From positions 3,634,001 through 3,698,000 of the forward strand of contig OX637395.1 in NCBI GenBank assembly GCA_951799425.1: 64,000 bases of DNA, in the 5' to 3' direction. The notes below the pieces were generated by a model that was given only the letters and a program-made list of their open reading frames with translations, was not told the DNA's origin and searched no databases. Origin of the DNA: Ilex aquifolium (taxonomy: Eukaryota; Streptophyta; Magnoliopsida; Aquifoliales; Aquifoliaceae). Both the position numbers and the translations under genes were made by a program. Positions 12,256-23,857 of the stretch are shown here, in pieces (the stretch's first letter is position 1; the number at the start of each line of letters is the position of its first letter).

Positions 12256-13097
12256 TCAGTTGTGAACAGGAGGATGTGTCTTCGGTGGTGAGTAGTCCAA
12301 GTTAAACCCAGGTTGCTTCTCCCTCCGTTTCCTGTGAGGGACTCGCCACGAAACAGTAGCCAGAGACTCAGTTTGAGCAGCATCGAGAATTTTTACTCTT
12401 GGGTCTTTCAGATCTTTTGGATTTGCCTTTGAAGTTGTTAGATTGTGAATGTGTTTGTCAACCCTACTCTCTTTGAGATTGCTGTCGTTTTTAGCCACTT
12501 GAAGTCTGGTTGACAAGGAAAGCTTGCTCATCAATGGAGCTGGAATCTGAACAAGACCCTCCTTCTCTCCGTTCTGCAGAAAACCAAGAAGATTAATAAG
12601 GCTTCAATATCAAATGTTTGATAAAAATACTATCATGGCTCAGGTGACAGGTCACGATAGCAGTTACTAAACCTAAATACTCTGAGATGCATTGGTTGTA
12701 GCGTTTGTGATTGGACAATACAAATGTCAGATAAAAGAACAAGTTGGACATTACTAGATATTTTAGTATAATCACAGCATCATAGAACAATGACTCAAGC
12801 GACTCAACCGAATCATATGATATGTCTCTAAGTCAATCTTATGTCGAGTGAGACTCATGGCTTTAACGGAGCGTTTATCTATCTCCGCACAAAAGCTAAC
12901 AAGTCATGTCGGTATTGGCCAATGCTTTGAACTATAACATAAAATAAGAAGAAGAAGAACATGCAATTTGGACCAACCTTGTTGGGAAGCCAAAACTTGT
13001 TTTCAGGCTTCTTGTTGATGACACCAAGCTTTCGAGCAGTACATGCATGGAAAGAAAGGCATAGAAGAAGAACCAAAAGAGAAGGTGTAATTGACAT
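12256..13097 (-). CDS. RGF/GOLVEN/CLEL-type secreted peptide precursor
   Basis: The product is predicted to be a precursor of a tyrosine-sulfated root meristem growth factor, a secreted signal perceived by RGI/RGFR receptor kinases in this family. Two exons join in phase 0: 12978-13097 (40 codons, AAG|GTTGGT donor) and 12256-12573 (TCTGCAG acceptor), giving 145 residues. Residues 1 to about 22 form a signal peptide ending CTARKL. The middle is charged and poorly conserved, with an RKRR run about 14 residues before the mature peptide. The C-terminus is DYSPPKTHPPVHN (133-145), which keeps the Asp-Tyr sulfation site and the terminal HPPxHN signature. I chose the ATG at 13097 because it starts the hydrophobic leader directly. 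A TATATA-like box lies on the minus strand near 13365 and a GA microsatellite lies at 13451-13484, probably in the promoter or leader. The family call is firm; the exact paralog is not. Confidence 0.88.
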
Positions 13098-13447
13098 ATT
13101 AAGCAAGATGTATCTGAAAGATTTGAAGCGTTAGTAGATATTGATGTCGATATTGTTGTCTTGTGTTTGATGAAAGATGTAATAGCACTATAGCAGTGGT
13201 GAATTGGTCATATTTGTACTGAAAGAGATAAAATGAGCATTAAATGCTGATTTTGAAGGAGTTGAGAAGTTGGTTTGCAGAACATGCAGGTGTATGGGTG
13301 ATAAGAAGTAAGATGGAAAACGAAGATATGGGTGGCCTCCCTTATGTCTCTTTCCTCTCACGTTATATATCAATTGGGACCCAAAGACATAAACCCCCAC
13401 CAGGGAAAGAGAAGCAACACAAGCCTTCTCTGCTGCTAGATTTATGT

Positions 13448-13488
<41 letters not shown>

Positions 13489-13760
13489 CACTTTGAAATC
13501 ACTAGAAGAACAAAGGGAGAAAAGTAGGACTATGAGAAAAATTAAAACTAGAAGAGAAACAAGGAAGCAAGAGCTTGTCTATTTGTTTCCACCGAGAAAC
13601 CCCATTCCTTGTCTTTGTGTATTGTTCTTTGTATTACATGGACTGTGGCTCCTTGTTTCAAGCTCTTGCCCCACCATATTACCTTGGAAAACTTACCATG
13701 ATTATTTTAAAGTGATTGTGAAAAAGTAAGAACACTTTTTTGATTGATGAGGACACCAAG
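13098..13760 (-). promoter_or_regulatory. Upstream region of the peptide gene
   Basis: This is the presumed promoter and leader of the minus-strand peptide gene. It has a TATATA-like box near 13362-13369 and a perfect (GA)17 tract at 13451-13484 (CT on the gene strand), a common feature of plant leaders. A 161-codon plus-strand frame crossing it translates the GA tract as Glu-Arg repeats and is not credible as a gene. Confidence 0.4.
13451..13484. repeat. (GA)17 microsatellite
   Basis: Uninterrupted GA dinucleotides, the longest of a dozen or so GA/CT tracts in the window, lying about 350 bases upstream of the peptide gene start. Confidence 0.95.
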
Positions 13761-14076
13761 ATGTCCATTAATGACCACTATGTCCCTTTCCCTCAATTTT
13801 ATAAACACTATTAAAAATATTTCATTTTTTGACTTCCTTCAAAGTGGGTAGTTCTTTATATCTAGAGCAATGCTGGATAAATTAATTCGGACACTTAATT
13901 TATTACAATCATTAATTATGAATTTTATTGTTAGATGAAGTGCAATCTTGATGAAATAACTGTAATTGATTATATCCTTCAATTAAGTATAAATAATATG
14001 TTTCTTATATATATTACCAATGTTATTGGAACATAATTTAGTGACTTAATGATGCACTCTACTACCAATCCAATTG
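13761..14076. other. AT-rich intergenic sequence
   Basis: There is no gene. A repeat beginning gagcaatgctgg at ~13864 resembles the stretches at ~9171 and ~14600. Confidence 0.35.
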
Positions 14077-14185
14077 AATGCTCTAGTTCCAGCGTAAATG
14101 ACCTGCCTTTGACTGGACCGAGAAAGAGATTAGTCGAGATAGTTGTAAGTTGGTCTAGACACTTTTGACTATTGAACCAAAAAAA
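14077..14185 (+). mobile_element. 5'-truncated SINE, family A
   Basis: The insert has only the 3' part of the family (gacctgcctttgactggacc ... attgaaccaaaaaaa). It sits between long, slightly diverged direct repeats that start GATGCACTCTACTA at 14051 and GATTGCACTCTACTA at 14186, which look like a roughly 26-bp target duplication. Confidence 0.75.
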
Positions 14186-14878
14186 GATTGCACTCTACTA
14201 TCAATCTGATTGTCACAATGCATTAAGTGTTTAAATTATGTCACAATAGTATTAGTGTAGCTCAAAATTTTACGAAGTGTTCTCTTATAGCATGTTGTGT
14301 TGCTCTTACCCTAAACTCAATATACTATCACACTATGACCGATAACAAAATTTATTCACATGAAGAAGAGAAGAAAAATGTCAAACAAAAGCAACACTAA
14401 TTTACTAGCTTTTAGAACAATCGTCTATTTTCTCTATTAATTAATCTTGAAGAAATCTTTTCATGGAAAGGGGAAATCCTTCTTTACTTCGAGAAAGAAG
14501 TCAGAAGGGTGCGCTAACGCGCTTTAGTTTTTGCATCTATCAAACTTCCTAACGTGTAATTGATGTTCAAGTCCACGCTTTTCTTTTCGTATTAGTTATA
14601 GAGCAATATTATACAAATTTTAAAAATTAATTTAGAAATCTGATTAGATGATGTGGTTGTTATATTTGTCATTGATTTAATTATACGTCTAAATATTTAT
14701 TAAAATTTATTACCTATTTAATAATAGTAATTCATCAAATTAAGTCTATAAAACCGACAAGCAAAATTTGAGTTTCCTCTCTCTCTCCCCATCCATAGAA
14801 CTTAGAAACCTAAGAGACTGAATCAACTTGAACAGTGTACTCCCCCACACATCATGTGTGTCCTTTCACAAAAATGGA

Positions 14879-14899
14879 GGGAGAGAGAGAGAGAGAGAC
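14879..14899. repeat. (GA)n microsatellite
   Basis: A short GA tract next to a G-box-bearing GC-rich island. Confidence 0.8.
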
Positions 14900-14980
14900 A
14901 AGGTTGCATGGCTAGTTCTCCATTGTTGCTCTTGCAAGGGACATCCGAGGGTGCCCTAACCACCAAAACCGCTCCACATC

Positions 14981-15022
14981 CCACGTGGCAACAACCGACG
15001 TGACCCTACTTGCCACGTGGCA
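14981..15022. promoter_or_regulatory. Pair of ACGT/G-box elements
   Basis: CCACGTGGCA (14981-14990) and the perfect 12-bp palindrome TGCCACGTGGCA (15011-15022) lie 31 bases apart in a GC-rich island. These are high-affinity sites for plant bZIP and bHLH factors. They are about 1.9 kb upstream of the minus-strand peptide gene, so a link to it is only possible, not shown. Confidence 0.5.
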
Positions 15023-15326
15023 GTAGTCCCCCCCTTGGGCCGTACCCCCCATTTTGCATGGTGACATTGGTCCCCTTTCTTTTTGTTCTGTTCCTATTGT
15101 TTCACTCGTCATTCGTAAATACTATATTTTTACTACATTTCACGTGTATTATATAAGATAATATTATTTGTACCTAATTTATTATCATATTTGGATTGAT
15201 TTTAGGTTCTATCAAATATTAAAATTTAGTGTTGATCTAATGATTTCAATGAATCCGTATCAGTAGGTCGTATATTACATATCCGGCCAAATTTTGGCTT
15301 GTATTCAGACCGTATTGATTTAATCC

Positions 15327-15539
15327 CAAAAGATAGATGAAGTGATAATAAGGATATATTATAAATTCAGACGTTTTAAATTTAAATCTTGACAACTTTT
15401 TGGAGCCAGGTCATGAGAGATTTATCCCTCATATCTTAATTCCGACTTGAATGTCTGCGTTTGACCAGATCGGAGAAGGGATTAGTTGAGGTATGCGTAA
15501 GGTAGTCCGAAAACCTCTGACAATTGAACCAAAAAAAAT
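15327..15539 (+). mobile_element. SINE, family A, full length with duplication
   Basis: The element is about 213 bp between CGTATTGATTTAATCC (15311-15326) and CGTATTGATTTGAATCC (15540-15556). It includes the 5' gaagtgataataagg box-A region, the central gaccagatcgg, ggtagtccgaaaacctctga, and the caattgaaccaaaaaaaa tail. It aligns along its length with the 9806 and 11762 copies. Confidence 0.87.
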
Positions 15540-15556
15540 CGTATTGATTTGAATCC

Positions 15557-16034
15557 GTGTATAGTATTAGTAAATTATAATTAAATTGATTTGATTGTAA
15601 GAAATATATATCTAGTATAGTCATATTTGAGTTTACCCACATTAACCGTGAATTGAAAATTTGATACCATAAAACCTTATTATTTCCCAATCAAACATAT
15701 CATAAACTAAAAATTTACTAAATTCGTATAATAGTTAAAACAAGCAAAAAAATCCTCGCATTTTATAAATTTTCATATCTATATACACCTGATCAAATAT
15801 GGCCAATGTCTGATATTTATTTATAGAATATCAATTAAATATTTTACCTTGTTAAATTTTAGTTATTCGTATTTATTCTTAATTTAAATAATTTATTATT
15901 TGTTTCAGCGAATCGTGTTATTTTTTAGCTTTTATAGAGAATTGACTAATTTTATTTCACTAATTTTTTTTGTGAAATTGGTGTTATGTTAATGTATCGT
16001 GTCCAAAACTGTAAGAAGAGAGGAAAAGAAGGGA
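15557..16034. other. AT-rich intergenic sequence
   Basis: No gene or recognised repeat is visible. Confidence 0.4.
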
Positions 16035-16035
16035 A

Positions 16036-16051
16036 GGGGGGGGGGGGGGGG
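16036..16051. repeat. G16 homopolymer
   Basis: A run of 16 G within a G-rich purine stretch. Confidence 0.9.
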
Positions 16052-16253
16052 AAGAGAAATATATTATGTTGTGTGGAAGTTGTTGGGTAAGAGTGACGGC
16101 GGGACAATAGTGGGTACCGAGGCATTGGGATTAATGTGGGAGGGTGTTGGCAATTGGCTGAGACTCTCATTATGTTTTGTTAAAGCTCAGCACTCTCGGT
16201 AGGCTCATCACCGCTGTCTCGACGCTACCCCAATTCCTAAACTGTCCATCTTT

Positions 16254-16255
<2 letters not shown>

Positions 16256-16304
<49 letters not shown>
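16256..16304. repeat. Compound (CT)n(CA)n microsatellite
   Basis: CT repeats (16256-16286) pass directly into CA repeats (16287-16304). Confidence 0.95.
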
Positions 16305-16534
16305 AGTTCTCTCGATTTGGTAAGATGGATGATTTTTATTTTTTTTTAAATATGAATATAAAAAGAGCACACTTTGTATTCAAACTCAATCTTTGTGTTG
16401 GATAGATTTCTTTTTTATGATTGGCATACATAGAGAAATAGAATGAATGAAAATTTTGCATGCATATTTTCTATTATATCCTCATTTGTACCTAATTGAT
16501 TTATCATACTTAATGTATTAATAGAATACAAAAG

Positions 16535-16686
16535 GGTTTCCTTCAAAGATTAGGATTTTTTGGAGATGGTGTTCGAATTTGGACTTGTTGATCTTCTTGG
16601 ACTTTTACAATTGTAATATGATAATGGGTAAAATATGTTCAAAATTTACATGTATTTCCTTGTATATATTCGTCAAAAAAAAAAAA
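16535..16686 (+). mobile_element. Short retroposon (SINE-like) with duplication
   Basis: A ~152-bp insert ends in a poly-A run and is flanked by AGAATACAAAAG (16523-16534) and AGAATACACAAAG (16687-16699). It contains a box-B-like TGTTCGAATTTG near 16571. It does not align with SINE family A, so it may be a second SINE family or an unrelated retroposed transcript. Confidence 0.5.
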
Positions 16687-16699
16687 AGAATACACAAAG

Positions 16700-18320
16700 T
16701 AGGTGAAGTAAAAGTAAATAATCTAATAACTGCAAAATAAGAACACACAAAGTAGGTGGCGTATGTGCTTCCACGTCAAAATCCGAATGCAGTGTAAGCT
16801 GCAATCCTCCGAATTTTCTCTCTTGCTCTCTCTTTGCCTCTTCTTAATGTGATGTAAAGTATATAGTTGAGATAACCAAAGAGTATGTGTATTTGTAGAT
16901 TACAATAGAGATTTTAAGAAAAAATAAGGGTCGAGTTTTCAATGAGTTTAGCAATTCTATTTCCGACGCAAAACAAACATTATACGATCTATTAATAATA
17001 AGTTAATCCACTAAAAATTTATTATTGATTTTCTGTGTCTTATCTCAAAATTAAACTTCGAGCTCGTTGTTATTATATGTTTAATAATTTCCTCACGTTT
17101 AAGATTACATATATAAATTATTGACAATTATATTTAAGTGATTTTTTTTTATCCTTGAGATCTTACCACTCAACTTATTTGTCATGTCAGATAATTTAAT
17201 CCACATATAGGATTTGATATGCACAAAATTTATGAGCTTATTCAAGAGAATATTACCAACCCATTTAAATACTAAGAAGTGATTTCCTTTAATAATTAAT
17301 TTTCACTATACAAATAATGTCATCTTTCAATTCACCGAGTTTGATGGTTCAAATATAAATCTCACTCTTTTATGAATTAAAGTAACAATCATTACATGCA
17401 CGTGTCCATAAATATCTCAGGATTAAAAGCTTAAGTCATCATAATAATTATGAGATATTTATTTTCTTATTTTGTTAGTAAAAATATAATAATCTTAATA
17501 ATGGTTTTGTTCAATACACAAATGTACTAGTACAACAATCCGAGAAATCAGTGAGTCACCTACAACCAAAACAGACTATGTCAAAAGATTGCACTACAAT
17601 CCTACTATTGGTGTGTCCAATTTCATCTAAGACAATGAATATTTACTCATATCATACAAGAATTCGATAATCTGATCTTTTATGTATAAACCAAATTCTA
17701 CATACCAGATTATCTAAAATGTAAAAAAAAAACATATACATAACATATATTTAATATAATGTAAATATTTTACACATACATATTTTTAATAGAAAATGAA
17801 AATTTTTTATTAAATAATAAACTGAGTTTCATTACAAAAAATAAGTTTTAGTATATAACTCTATAATTGAGATTTTCGAAATTGGATCTATGTTTTCGAA
17901 ATTGTATCGCCAAACCGAAATTTTTACCAATTATGGCACAACTCAAATTTGATATAGGTTTCGAAATTGGATTTCAATTTCTAATCAGTGATTGACTAGG
18001 GCACGATCTCTCAACTCATTTGATCTCTTCTCTATGTGACCATAACTCTCTCATCTTTCAATCTCTCTCATATCTCGATGATGGCCTCTTGACCATAGCT
18101 CTCTCAGTGATTGCATTTCAAGTAGTTCAACCAAGCCAAGTTAGTAAACTTAAAACAAATTTAAAGAATTAGATGCTAATTCTACCTTGTATTTTTTTTC
18201 TACATATATATATACATATAGTCTTAGTTTGTTTTAAATGTGAAAATTGGGGAATTGTCTTTATGTGGTTCTTTCTTTAATTTTGTTATTCCTCTCCTTT
18301 TTCGGGATAGGTAGGGACAC
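16700..18320. other. AT-rich intergenic sequence
   Basis: No gene is visible. The TTTCGAAATTGGAT phrase recurs at about 17875, 17897 and 17959, a loose local repeat. Confidence 0.4.
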
Positions 18321-18323
18321 ATA

Positions 18324-18583
18324 GATAAGACTTGAATGGAGATTAGGAATAGACAATGCCCGGAGTACGAGTTAAACAGTTCATGGAGTTCACTTTTGTC
18401 CACACTGAACCAAGAAAAATGATACGTTGCATGTGTGTTAAATGTAACAATGTTTATTTCCATACTCATGATGATGTGCAAGTTGATTTGTATTATCATG
18501 GTATAATTAAAGATTACACAATGTGGATGTTTCATGGGGAAGAGTTTGAGTTAAGCAGCGATAAAACACTAATCAATACCTAG
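18324..18583 (+). pseudogene. CACTA (En/Spm) transposase-associated domain fragment
   Basis: The translation from 18356 (VKQFMEFTF ... IRCMCVKCNNVYFHTHDD ... DYTMWMFHGEEFE) matches the plant transposase-associated domain found at the N-terminus of CACTA/En-Spm TNP2-type transposases. It has the C-x-C-x2-C-N zinc-like cluster and the closing WxFHGE. The gene is broken. The upstream codons that should join it (MEIRNRQCPEYE, from 18336) are in a different frame, and an in-frame TGA at 18333-18335 stands where the family normally has Trp. No CACTA-type terminal repeats were found nearby. It is a relic, not a working gene. Confidence 0.75.
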
Positions 18584-19530
18584 CGGTGATTGGGAATCAA
18601 ACATGCAGACAATGAGAGATAAAAAAAAAAAGAATATGGGAAGAAGAAATGGTTATGTATATCAGTTATTTGTTGGATTAGGTAGAATAGAAAAGGGATA
18701 GGACAAAATTGGGACTAATGGGATAATAAATAATAAAATAGAAAAACAAAAGTTTTGCACAATAATTAACATTTTTATATATAGTATAGATTTATTTAAG
18801 TGCATGATAGTTTGGATATTCAAGAAATGTTGGAGGGTTAAAAAGAAGGGAAATACTATTTAAGAGTAATAAACATAGATAGATATATATAAAATATCTT
18901 ATTTCTATATTTAGTATAATTTTTAAGCATATTTATTTTTGTCAAAAATTATTTATTATATGACTTATTGGAACGGTGATCGAACAATATTTGAATCGGT
19001 AACCAATTGACCTAATCTTTTTTTCGGGTTAATGTATGACTAGTTTAATCACAATAGCTACATGTTAATCAAATCCCACTGTTTTAAATAGACTTATGGC
19101 CTTATAATGTGACTATACAAGTGTCATGCATCTAGTGCATTTCTAAAATATTCAAAAGAAATAAAAATTAAAAAATCTCATTCTAGGGTTCTCTAGAACA
19201 TTATAAAAGATTGACCACCTTGCACTGTCTATCAATCAGAATGTTGTTAGGATCTGCCATGGATGTGTAAATGGGCCCAAAAAAATTATCCCCTTGCACA
19301 GCAAGCTTATCATGTGGCCCAAAATGGCTACCAAGATCGACAGATGCATTGTGGCTAGTCTAAGCAATTTACAAACTCAGTCACTTCTCCATAGTTAAGC
19401 TTGGGCTTGATCGCGAAGAAGCCTCGGCCCTTGCTATCAATCGCACGGCACAAGAGATGTCAAAAGATATATTTTTTTTGGATTAAGTTGTAATTAAACA
19501 GGGTCACATTATAATAAAATAAGATAGTGA
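18584..19530. other. Intergenic sequence, no gene seen
   Basis: AT-rich DNA. It may include the decayed remainder of the CACTA-like element, but no domain is readable. Confidence 0.35.
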
Positions 19531-20115
19531 TAATGCACAAATCGGTTTCGTGCAAGTTCAACAGTCAAGAAGGTGAATAGGTATCGATGAATGTGCAGTA
19601 AACAAACAATCAATGACCAAAATAGTAAATAAAAGATCAACACGTAGGTTTATAGTGGTTCGGTCGTAGCCTACGTCCACTTTGAATGGCAACGGTGGCC
19701 TTGGTGTTCTTTATTAATGAATAATCGTCACCGGAGGGTTTACACCGGAGAGCTACAGTGTTTTGAGGGAGAGAGGAACAACAATGTTGTGCAAGGTAGG
19801 AGAGGAGGTTTTTTGGGAGGCGTGTCCTAGATGATGAGAGGGCTTACATTTATAGAGTTAGGGTTTGGAGGTGAGGCGGTGACGTGAGGGAGGGATTTCC
19901 TACTTGTTTTGGTAATTACCAATTTGGTAGGGTTTCTCCGTGCGCCGCATTTCTCTCCCTCGTACTCCAATTCCTTCGGAGGAGGGCCCCAGCTGGATTG
20001 GACTTGAACTTGGACTTGGTGGGTCTTTGCATGGTTGGGCTCTTCAATCGAGGTTGGACATTTTCACATAAATTGGGTTATTTAGGCTTGACCCATCAGA
20101 TAGGATTAATCCTAA
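19531..20115 (-). mobile_element. LTR/TRIM-like remnant, probably antisense
   Basis: The phrase gtttatagtggttcgg followed by cctacgtccact (19650-19685), an aattacc-rich leader and a reverse TATA-like ttacatttatagag (~19846) recur in antisense plant LTR and TRIM elements. No coding domain was found. The 78-codon plus-strand frame at 19884 looks like chance. Confidence 0.35.
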
Positions 20116-21811
20116 AATAATTAGAATCGATCTTAATATTTTCGGATGAATCCTAAATGTTGTGCGACTCATAATAATCAATGTATAAAAGTCAAAACTA
20201 CCATAATATTAGAATTAAATTAACCATTAACAAAATCATTTTTACATGACAAGTAGTAAATCAATAAAAAAGTCATTGATTGATTATTCTAGTATGTAAT
20301 CACACTGGAAATTATTCAATTAGAGATAGATTTGTAGTATATGAATTGGGTTGGATTGACACAAAAAAAACTCAATTCGATTAAAATTTTCTCAGGCTGT
20401 GCATCTTGAATGTTCAGGATTCAACTTAAACCCGTCCTAAACTTACCATAATTCAAATTTCTAATTATGATAACTAATATATCTCGAATTGATAAATAAA
20501 TTATAAAAAAATATTCCACTAAACTCTCAATGGTAATTTCAATATCTTGATTGGTCGCCCAATAAAGGGATACTAAACATTGATGCTGTTGTCACTTAAA
20601 AAATACTTTCTTTTGTTAAAATATTTCCTTATTTGCTTTACTTTTGAAAAAAAATAAGAGTTCTGGTATGATATCCAAAGATCCGACTGAGAAGCACAAC
20701 ACAAAATCTATATTCTAGTTGTTGTTGCATCTATTTATTGACAAATTGCAATGGTTGTTTGTCTTTCTCTTTGCTTTTCGTGTTTCAACATTTAGAGTGA
20801 TGAATTTAGAGCTAAACAAACATTCCTTCCTTGACTTTTATCAAAGCTCTCTTTTTCTTAGTCCACTTCTTTATTTTTTTTTATTATCATGCCACAATTT
20901 TGCAAATTTGGAGGCTGTTAGACTGTTTTTTCCATTGACTTAACGTTACACTATATGGATGGTACACTTCAATGTGAGAAACTCCCAAAATCGTTAATGG
21001 TATCGATGACGGAGCTATGCTTGGACAAGGGGAAGGGGGGCCATGCACCCCCAAGTTTTTTGAAATTATCTTTTATACCTCTAAAATTCCCAAAGATATA
21101 CTTTGGCCTTAAAATTTTGTTTTAAATTTTACTTTAACAACAATCCTTCAAGTTGTCAAACTTATAATTTAAATCCTTAAATTGTGATCTTAATTGCTTT
21201 TTACCCTATGGGTTCAAAGACATTTTACCAACAACCATTCAAATAGTCTGGTTGCACAAAATCAAAATTCAACAACTTGAACAAAATATCATCAATTTGA
21301 ATGGAAAATGGTGCAATCATGTAATTATTCAAAGCAATAGGCGAGGGATAAAGTAAAATCAATGTCATAATTTCATGGGAAAACATTTATTTATGCAAAT
21401 CTTACATTTTTAGGGTTCAAAATCGTATGTAATACATATTCTTCAAATCTATACTCATTTTGTTTAGATTTTCACTTTTCTAGAAGCATAATAAAATTTA
21501 ATTGTACTCTAGTAATACATGACAAGTTTCTATCAATTTTATTAAAAATAAGTAATAGTATCGTGTATCGTATGAAATTTTATTTTCATTAGGTTCATGC
21601 AAGGAAATATTTAACATTATCCTATGGTTATGCTATTGGCCACCTCGAGTTAAACAATAATATTATATTTACCAAAATTTAGATCCTAAATTAATGTGAA
21701 TTATAGGATCAGTGGACTCCACAAGTTTTTATTAATTATCCAATGACTATCAACGTGCCACATCATTTAAACTTCAAAATTTGGTGGACACATCATTTCC
21801 CCGACTCCGCG
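20116..21811. other. AT-rich intergenic sequence
   Basis: No gene is visible. The segment from ~21006 (gacggagctatgcttgg, then a ggggggcc/ccccc hairpin) looks like the end of a common plant transposon, with a possible inverted partner at ~21790 (cgactccgc). It is too diverged to delimit. Confidence 0.35.
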
Positions 21812-21825
21812 ACAAGGATTGCACT

Positions 21826-21845
21826 TCCAACCCAAAAAAAAAAAA
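21826..21845 (+). mobile_element. Minimal retroposition footprint
   Basis: A 20-bp insert (tccaaccc plus an A tail) lies between perfect 14-bp direct repeats ACAAGGATTGCACT (21812-21825 and 21846-21859). This is what target-primed reverse transcription leaves when synthesis stops almost at once. The non-A part resembles the ttgaacc end of SINE family A. Confidence 0.65.
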
Positions 21846-21859
21846 ACAAGGATTGCACT

Positions 21860-22375
21860 ACGATATAATTCGGTACCATGCCTTTATTTGTGTCTAATAA
21901 AAATGTGACACGTGTGAATTTTTTATCTTTTATTTTATCTTATTTCATTATTTTTACGATCGAAGATTACAAACAGATCAATACGATATGACTAAAAATC
22001 ATTTTTTTGTATGATACTTAAAAATAAATTTTTGTCGTTATCCCTTAACATACTTTTTGTTTTTTTGTTTTTTTTTCTTAGGTCAAGCTCTATTACAATG
22101 AAAGAGAACGATAAGGTTGGAATCCGTAACCTTAAAATTCAACATCATGAACGACGGCCTTAAGGTCAACTACCAACCTCTCAGCATACTTGGAAGTTGA
22201 AACTCTCCGAATTATATTGGTGAGGCATCCCGGCCCAAAGCTGCTTTGAGGGCTGGCTACATCGTTCAGTCTTTGTACGGCCTGGGCCTATGGACCAAGT
22301 GAGTGTAAGGTCTCCAAGGTTTGTTGACGAAGCCCAAGGTTAACCGTGGAGAAGGGACTGAGTGACGTGCTAATG
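21860..22375. other. Intergenic sequence
   Basis: A GC-richer patch at 22080-22365 stands out from the AT-rich surroundings and may be a transposon fragment. No protein domain is readable. Confidence 0.3.
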
Positions 22376-23236
22376 AGAGCATCTCTAAAAATTTAAAAAT
22401 AGTTAAAATTTAGCTAATCAAAAATAAAAGTTATGCTTCAACAAGGGTTTATTTGGATGAATTTTTGGAGAGGGTTTGGATTGGTTTTTTCAAACTCTTC
22501 CAAACTCAAAATCTAAACCCTTTCAAACTCAAACCCCTCTTTACAAAAATGAGATTCAATATTGAATTCAGTTCATACTCATGTTTGGTATGCAACACAT
22601 ACACATATAAGATATACGGATATATCACAATTATTAACAACCATTTGTCCTGTAAATAACTATTTTGTCTCTTGATCAATCCAATTCATACTCATGTTAA
22701 ACGATACAATTGTATTTTGTATCATTTACCCATTAACCCATCTTCTGAAATCCACCCCTTATGTTTGACGAAACACATGATCATGAGTTTAGTATCTTGG
22801 CCAGCTGCGGGCTGGGTTTGCTAACCCAGAATTAAAAATTTAGTCCAAACATAGGGTTCGAGGGTCCTTTGGACTATTTTTCCCAAACCCTAGACACCAA
22901 TCTCCCCCAAACCCACAAAACAAACAGGCTCCAAGAGAATATGTTTAGATGATCTAATATGTTTAATCGCAACTTGTATAAATATTTTATAATTTTTTTC
23001 TCTCATCCTGTTCTTTCTCACATTTCTTGTTCATTCTCTGTCTTTCCTTTCATTCTCTCTCTCCCCCTCTCACTCCAACACTCCCAACAAAGAGTACAAA
23101 ATATGTGAAATAATATTTAAAAAAAGTAGTTAAAATATAAAAAATCTGTTAGAGTGTGTATTGAAAAAGTAAGTAGCAAAAAAAAAACATACTTTTGGAT
23201 AGCTAAAATACAAAACCTTATTGGAGATGTTCTAAG
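22376..23236. mobile_element. Possible MITE with a nested second element
   Basis: Left end gagcatctctaaa and right end ttggagatgttctaa are imperfect inverted repeats of the GAGCATCTCC type seen in plant PIF/Harbinger-like MITEs. Inside, 22445-22935 has its own inverted ends (gggtttatttggatg and aacaaacaggctcc), which suggests a nested insertion. The boundaries are approximate. Confidence 0.4.
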
Positions 23237-23818
23237 TGGACTTCCGTCTTAAAATTAGCACAATAAAATCTAAAACCGTGAATTCATTGGGCAAATCGGA
23301 CAATGGGCCCGTTTGGAGTTGGATTTTTTTGGTGCGAAACAAATGTTTGAAAAGTGTAATGAAAAAATCAGAGTTAAAAAATTTTTTGAAACCGTTTGAA
23401 GTGTTTCCAAAACACCAACTTTTCATTGAAAGTCCTTAGATAAGTCCCATTTTTCAGTTTTCAATTTTTCCTTTGTGCTAATAAAAAATATTTTTGCCTA
23501 AAAAAACTGATGAAAATGTCAGGTCCAAACCAACCATGCTTCTTTTCCATTTGGGTTATTGTTTATTGTGCCTTGTAATTGAACCAAAGGAAGGGAGCTT
23601 ATTTTATTATGTCAATGAAGATTGATCTTGTCTTGATGAGTAACAAGAAGTGGTGGAGGTGTAGACTACTTTTTATGGTCAAACTTTTTTGCGTATAATC
23701 TATTCATGGTAGTCTTAACAAAAATACAAAACCAAGTTTTATTTATTTCACAAACAGGTACCATAATGTCTTTGGTGGAGAGGGGTCAAGAACTTAAAAC
23801 TTATCGCTATCAACCACA
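23237..23818. other. Intergenic sequence
   Basis: No gene is visible. A gggcccgtttggag phrase at ~23307 may be another MITE end, with a weak partner near 23525. Confidence 0.3.
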
Positions 23819-23849
<31 letters not shown>

Positions 23850-23857
23850 AAAAAAAA
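23819..23857. repeat. C21 then A18 homopolymer junction
   Basis: Twenty-one C are followed at once by eighteen A. The exact lengths are prone to sequencing error. Confidence 0.9.

Noticed and set aside
13244..13729. 161-codon plus-strand frame upstream of the peptide gene
   Set aside because: It translates the GA microsatellite as Glu-Arg repeats, has no known domain and lies antisense in the promoter of the peptide gene.
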